A stretch of DNA of 64,000 bases from Nymphaea colorata (lineage: Eukaryota > Streptophyta > Magnoliopsida > Nymphaeales > Nymphaeaceae). The notes under the pieces are model-generated. The model was not told where the DNA came from. It saw only the letters and a list, made by a program, of their open reading frames with translations, and ran no database searches. The translations under genes were made by a program, and so were the position numbers. Below are positions 60,771 to 64,000 of this stretch, in pieces (the stretch's first letter is position 1; each line of letters starts with the position of its first letter). The DNA lies in assembly GCF_008831285.2 (NCBI RefSeq), contig NC_045140.1, positions 16,242,370 to 16,306,369 of the forward strand, given 5' to 3'.

Positions 60771-63100
60771 AATGCATGTTAAGAAAGAGTTAAACACTCA
60801 ATTCACCAACCAGCAGCTAGGGAATATGGTAAAAAGAGGATGGCTTGATGTCCTTGGTGTAGTTGAAGTAGGAGAGCACAAGCAGCCAGTCCCGATTGCG
60901 CTTCACCCGGTGGACGGCGACGGTGCCGGGAATGAAGTCATGGGAGCAGGTGTGGTCTGGGCCAACAGCACCGGGGAAGTCGTACATAGTAGGCTTATTG
61001 TTGTACCGGTTCTTCGCCACCTTACCAGCTCGGAACCAGTCGCCCACCAGCAAGTCCTCTGGACCTACCTGGTGGCTCTTGGCGTAGTTCGAGCTCCTGA
61101 TCCACTTGGCCAGGTCCCACGACAGCACGTAGGCCATCCCTGCCATGTAGTTGGCAGTGAAGGCGTCCATGTTGTCGCAGGGAGCCAGGAAGCCGTAGTA
61201 CATGTCTTCTCTAGCCGCATCTTTCAGCGATTCCTCCAGGCCGGCCAGCCGGACGAATGTATCGTCGTCCGCCTTCATCACGTAGTCGTAAGGCGGCGAA
61301 CGGGTGCCCGGCGTAGGGCCGAAAAGGTGCGGCAGGCTCGAGAAGTAGGTGTAGGTCTTGCCGCCGTCCATGTTCTCCGTGCAGTTGAGGATGATGATGT
61401 CCTCGTAGCGCTTGATCTCGAGCGCGATGAACGCGAGGTGCTCCTCGTTCGTGAGGTTGCAGATGACGAACTTGACGTCGATCTGGGCGATCTTTGGCGT
61501 CTGGAGGCCGTAGACGAGGCGGAGGAGGTTTCGACGCTCGTACTTCTGCGGCAGGGTGAGGATGCCGATCAGAAGGCGGAAGGCGGGGAGCGGTGCGGAG
61601 CAGTTGGATGAGGGTGCCGTCCGTGAGGTTCGAGAGGTGAATCTGTCGATGACGGCAAGGCCAGCGTTCAGTAGAGCCCGGTGTTCCAGCTGGTTCATGG
61701 AACTAAAGGACAGGACGACAACAATGACGATGAAGACGGAGAGTCCCGCGGCAGCCCGCCCTACAGCAATCTTCTTCCCTGGCTTCTCCATTGAGCGGGT
61801 GTTGTAAACAGCGAGCTGCGAGCGGCCGACGTTAAAAGCATGGATGGAGAGAGCGCGTCAGTCGCATCCGTGGGCCATGGCTGAGGTCCGCCGCTGCCGA
61901 TTAGTCAACTACATGACGAAGTGGCTCTCTTTGAAAGCAAAGCTAGAAGGGAAGATGCACCAACTTCCATGCATTGGCTGAAGTCAAAATTTGGAGATAG
62001 ACTTGGTTTCGTCAAAGTGCAGCTGGCATGGCAGAGTGCTTCCGCCGGAAGGCGAGGGTGACATCGACCAATCCCATCGGTAAGAAGTTACAAGAAATCA
62101 AGCGGCTTCTAACTGAGGGTGCTTGAAACTGCCCGGTATTTGGCACTTGGAATTTTTCTTTTCTGGAATTTTTATTCCATCTTTCATTTCTCCCATATTA
62201 TTTGATTCGTGATACTTTTGTTCTGCTTATAATTAAGAAGTTAATGTGCAAAAAATTTCTTCCGACACCAAAGTTTGGTATTGAAGTTCCATAATGGCAC
62301 TAAAATTCTCAGTATTAAGAACTTTCCATGGAGTTGCTGTTCAAATTCAACTTTCTTGTATTCAAAAGGGCCCCTACAGTCATTTGAAGATAATGGGGAG
62401 AAGATTTTATGGATCCCAATCCCAAATAGTTTTGCTCGTGCTTAGGTCATTGACACCCTTGTGAGATTGTTCTTTTCTCCGACCTGAGCTTTTCAGAAAC
62501 AAAGATTTCCGGCTCACCCAAACATAACTTAAAAGGTCGTCAGCTATAAACACCCCCTCATGCTTTTCAAGTAGTTTATCTATAATACTCTAAGAAAGGA
62601 AAATGTCATAAGCTTCTGGAAAATGTTTCTGGACCGCCCATGAAACTACAAACAATGATTTTCTCCAACCATTATGCATGTGAACTACATACGTAGATTA
62701 TTGAAGACACACAAAACAAAGAGAGCATGATTAACATTGAGAAACTTATCTAACCATGATTTTCTTTTATGGATCAAAGCGGTAGTATTTGGATGGTTTA
62801 ACAGCAGCATCCCGATTTGTCTTGAGAATGTGACTAAGGCAAGTTATCTACCCTACATGCATGATCTACATACTGACATATTTTTTCTGCATGAGCCTAA
62901 CTACGAGATGTTTCTCTTGTTAAGGTACTTAGAAGACAAAAATAATGTGTTCCGCCCAAAACACACGATATGAGATCGAATGCTATTGCGTACTTTGTGA
63001 AATGCATTTTAAGTCAATTATTCTTTTTAACGCAATCCACAAGTATGAAAACCTGGGATTGAGAATAAACACCAAACCGGCTGGTTCGGTCCGCTTATTA
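60770..63100. repeat. Segmental duplication, unit C
   Basis: Partner of unit B at 58.15-59.95 kb. It is longer because about 0.6 kb of unrelated AT-rich sequence (roughly 62.1-62.72 kb) separates blocks that are nearly contiguous in unit B, implying a later insertion in C or a deletion in B. Confidence 0.7.
60817..61791 (-). CDS. GT31-family glycosyltransferase, copy C
   Basis: An intronless 324-aa frame, close paralogue of copy B. It starts MEKPGKKIAVGRAAAG, with an anchor of similar length and a stem containing SNCSAPLPAFRLLIGILTL. The GT31 domain carries RRNLLRLVYGLQTPK, VKFVICNLTNEEH, MKADDDTFVRL (D175-D177), YMAGMAYVLSWDLAKW, GPEDLLVGDWF and SHDFIPGTVAVHRVK. Differences from B are scattered substitutions without frameshift or stop, so both seem to be under coding constraint. 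Golgi localisation and sugar transfer follow from the family; donor and acceptor are not known. Same strand and head-to-tail order as copy B. Confidence 0.92.
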   Translation of the reverse strand: MEKPGKKIAVGRAAAGLSVFIVIVVVLSFSSMNQLEHRALLNAGLAVIDRFTSRTSRTAPSSNCSAPLPAFRLLIGILTLPQKYERRNLLRLVYGLQTPKIAQIDVKFVICNLTNEEHLAFIALEIKRYEDIIILNCTENMDGGKTYTYFSSLPHLFGPTPGTRSPPYDYVMKADDDTFVRLAGLEESLKDAAREDMYYGFLAPCDNMDAFTANYMAGMAYVLSWDLAKWIRSSNYAKSHQVGPEDLLVGDWFRAGKVAKNRYNNKPTMYDFPGAVGPDHTCSHDFIPGTVAVHRVKRNRDWLLVLSYFNYTKDIKPSSFYHIP

Positions 63101-63566
63101 TATAAATTAAACCTCATGAATCTCAAAACGGATTTGTGCCCACAACCATGAATTATATATATATATATAACGAAATCTGAAACCCACTTAATCAGGTCTG
63201 GAATCAGGTATGTGTCATCCAAAACTGCAACAGTAACCTTCCATAGTCTATAGATAAAGAACGTACTTAGTATAAAACTCTTCTTTTGTGTGAAACAAGT
63301 TATGAGCACACCAGAATACGTTTGTTTAAGTGGAAAAGAAGCTTTTTAGAAGCTTAAAAATGGATTATGAAAAAAGTTAAAAGTCTAAATATATATTTTT
63401 CATAAAAATTTTTGAAAAGACCCCAACCCCTCTTCTTTTTTGCTGGCAACTCAATCTCTTGTTTATGTGTATGTGAACATAAGGAATCCAATGGGGTCTA
63501 TCAAACTTGTAGTTACATTTACAAGATCGAAGCTGATTTCATTTAAGATTATGAAGTACTCCAAAT

Positions 63567-63890
63567 ATGAGCCGAACGAGTCATGCACTTCCTTCGTCGA
63601 CGAGTTTGCTTCAAGAGAAAAGTCCAAGCGAGAAGAGACCTGTAAATGCACCCCGGAAGAACATGCTCGCAGGTATCTTTTTGGGGTACGTCTTGGTCTG
63701 CTACTCCATAATCGGACGTACGCATGGGCAAACCCTGTTCGGCTCTTGGGCTCCCAGGTTCATGTGGACTTACGTTGAGAAGTATCGACTTGGACACACA
63801 GCAATTGAAAACAATGAAATATTTGATTTGAATATCACTGGAGAAACCACACTCGATTTGATCGCTTCTAAAAGTCTTACAAGCATTTGA
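63567..63890 (+). CDS. Uncertain small ORF with one membrane segment
   Basis: A 107-codon frame near the right edge starts MSRTSHALPSSTSLLQEKSP, has a basic stretch (PRKNMLA), a hydrophobic segment (GIFLGYVLVCYSIIG) and a hydrophilic C-terminus. The order basic then hydrophobic resembles a type II signal anchor. A CAG/GTATCT donor-like site lies at about 63675, so it might instead be a first exon. I do not recognise the family, and it may be spurious. Confidence 0.22.
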   Translation: MSRTSHALPSSTSLLQEKSPSEKRPVNAPRKNMLAGIFLGYVLVCYSIIGRTHGQTLFGSWAPRFMWTYVEKYRLGHTAIENNEIFDLNITGETTLDLIASKSLTSI

Positions 63891-64000
63891 TAAGAAAATC
63901 CCTTGTTGTAAAACACTTTCATTAAAAAAAACTTGGGAGCTCCGTTTCTTTCGCAGGAACAGCGGCAATATGTCAACAACTGCGTCATATTTTTCGTGGT

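Noticed and set aside
60772-61611. 279-codon plus-strand frame antisense to GT31 copy C
   Set aside because: It mirrors the C/G-ending codons of the true minus-strand gene. The same shadow appears antisense to copies A and B, and it has no domain.

Overview
This is a nuclear segment of a flowering-plant genome. The evidence is split genes with GT-AG introns, a plant-only Aux/IAA gene, plant MATE, GT31 and SYP6-type families, hAT and Tourist-like elements, tRNA-derived SINE-like pieces and many TA/GA microsatellites. Intronless genes and first exons are GC-rich with C or G at third positions, while introns and spacers are AT-rich. That contrast suggests a monocot, magnoliid or early-diverging angiosperm, but I cannot name the species. 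No rRNA, CRISPR, operon or bacterial signature is seen.

Layout: 1-5.6 kb is gene-poor. 5.73-6.43 kb (+) holds a two-exon IAA33-type Aux/IAA gene. 6.4-10.5 kb is spacer. 10.5-21.3 kb (-) is a tandem duplication of a HAD-family glycerol-3-phosphatase-like gene: the 15.9-21.3 kb copy is intact with six exons, and the 10.5-15.7 kb copy is a decayed pseudogene without exon 2. 22.0-22.4 kb is a three-copy minisatellite. 22.6-29.0 kb (-) is an eight-exon MATE (DETOXIFICATION) transporter with a 3.15 kb first intron. 29-34.4 kb is spacer. 34.41-36.03 kb is a hAT-like element with an 8-bp target-site duplication and a nested Tourist-like MITE. 36.3-37.0 kb may be a copia-like remnant. 39.09-39.81 kb (+) is an intronless gene of unknown function. 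42.7-46.65 kb (-) is a five-exon gene for a SYP6-N-type membrane protein whose last 26-nt exon completes the C-terminal anchor. 50.43-51.58 kb is a GC-rich-bounded segment carrying fragments of two unrelated genes, one a subtilase prodomain. 54.2-61.8 kb holds three intronless GT31 glycosyltransferase genes (+, -, -), the last two being a recent segmental duplicate. The right edge has one uncertain small ORF.

The genes do not form a pathway; they look like independent plant genes separated by repeats. The most informative observations concern genome evolution: tandem duplication with loss of function, gene-fragment capture between GC-rich termini, and expansion of a GT31 cluster. I found no convincing new biochemical system. 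Exon boundaries were placed by reading splice signals and keeping frame, so they need transcript support.
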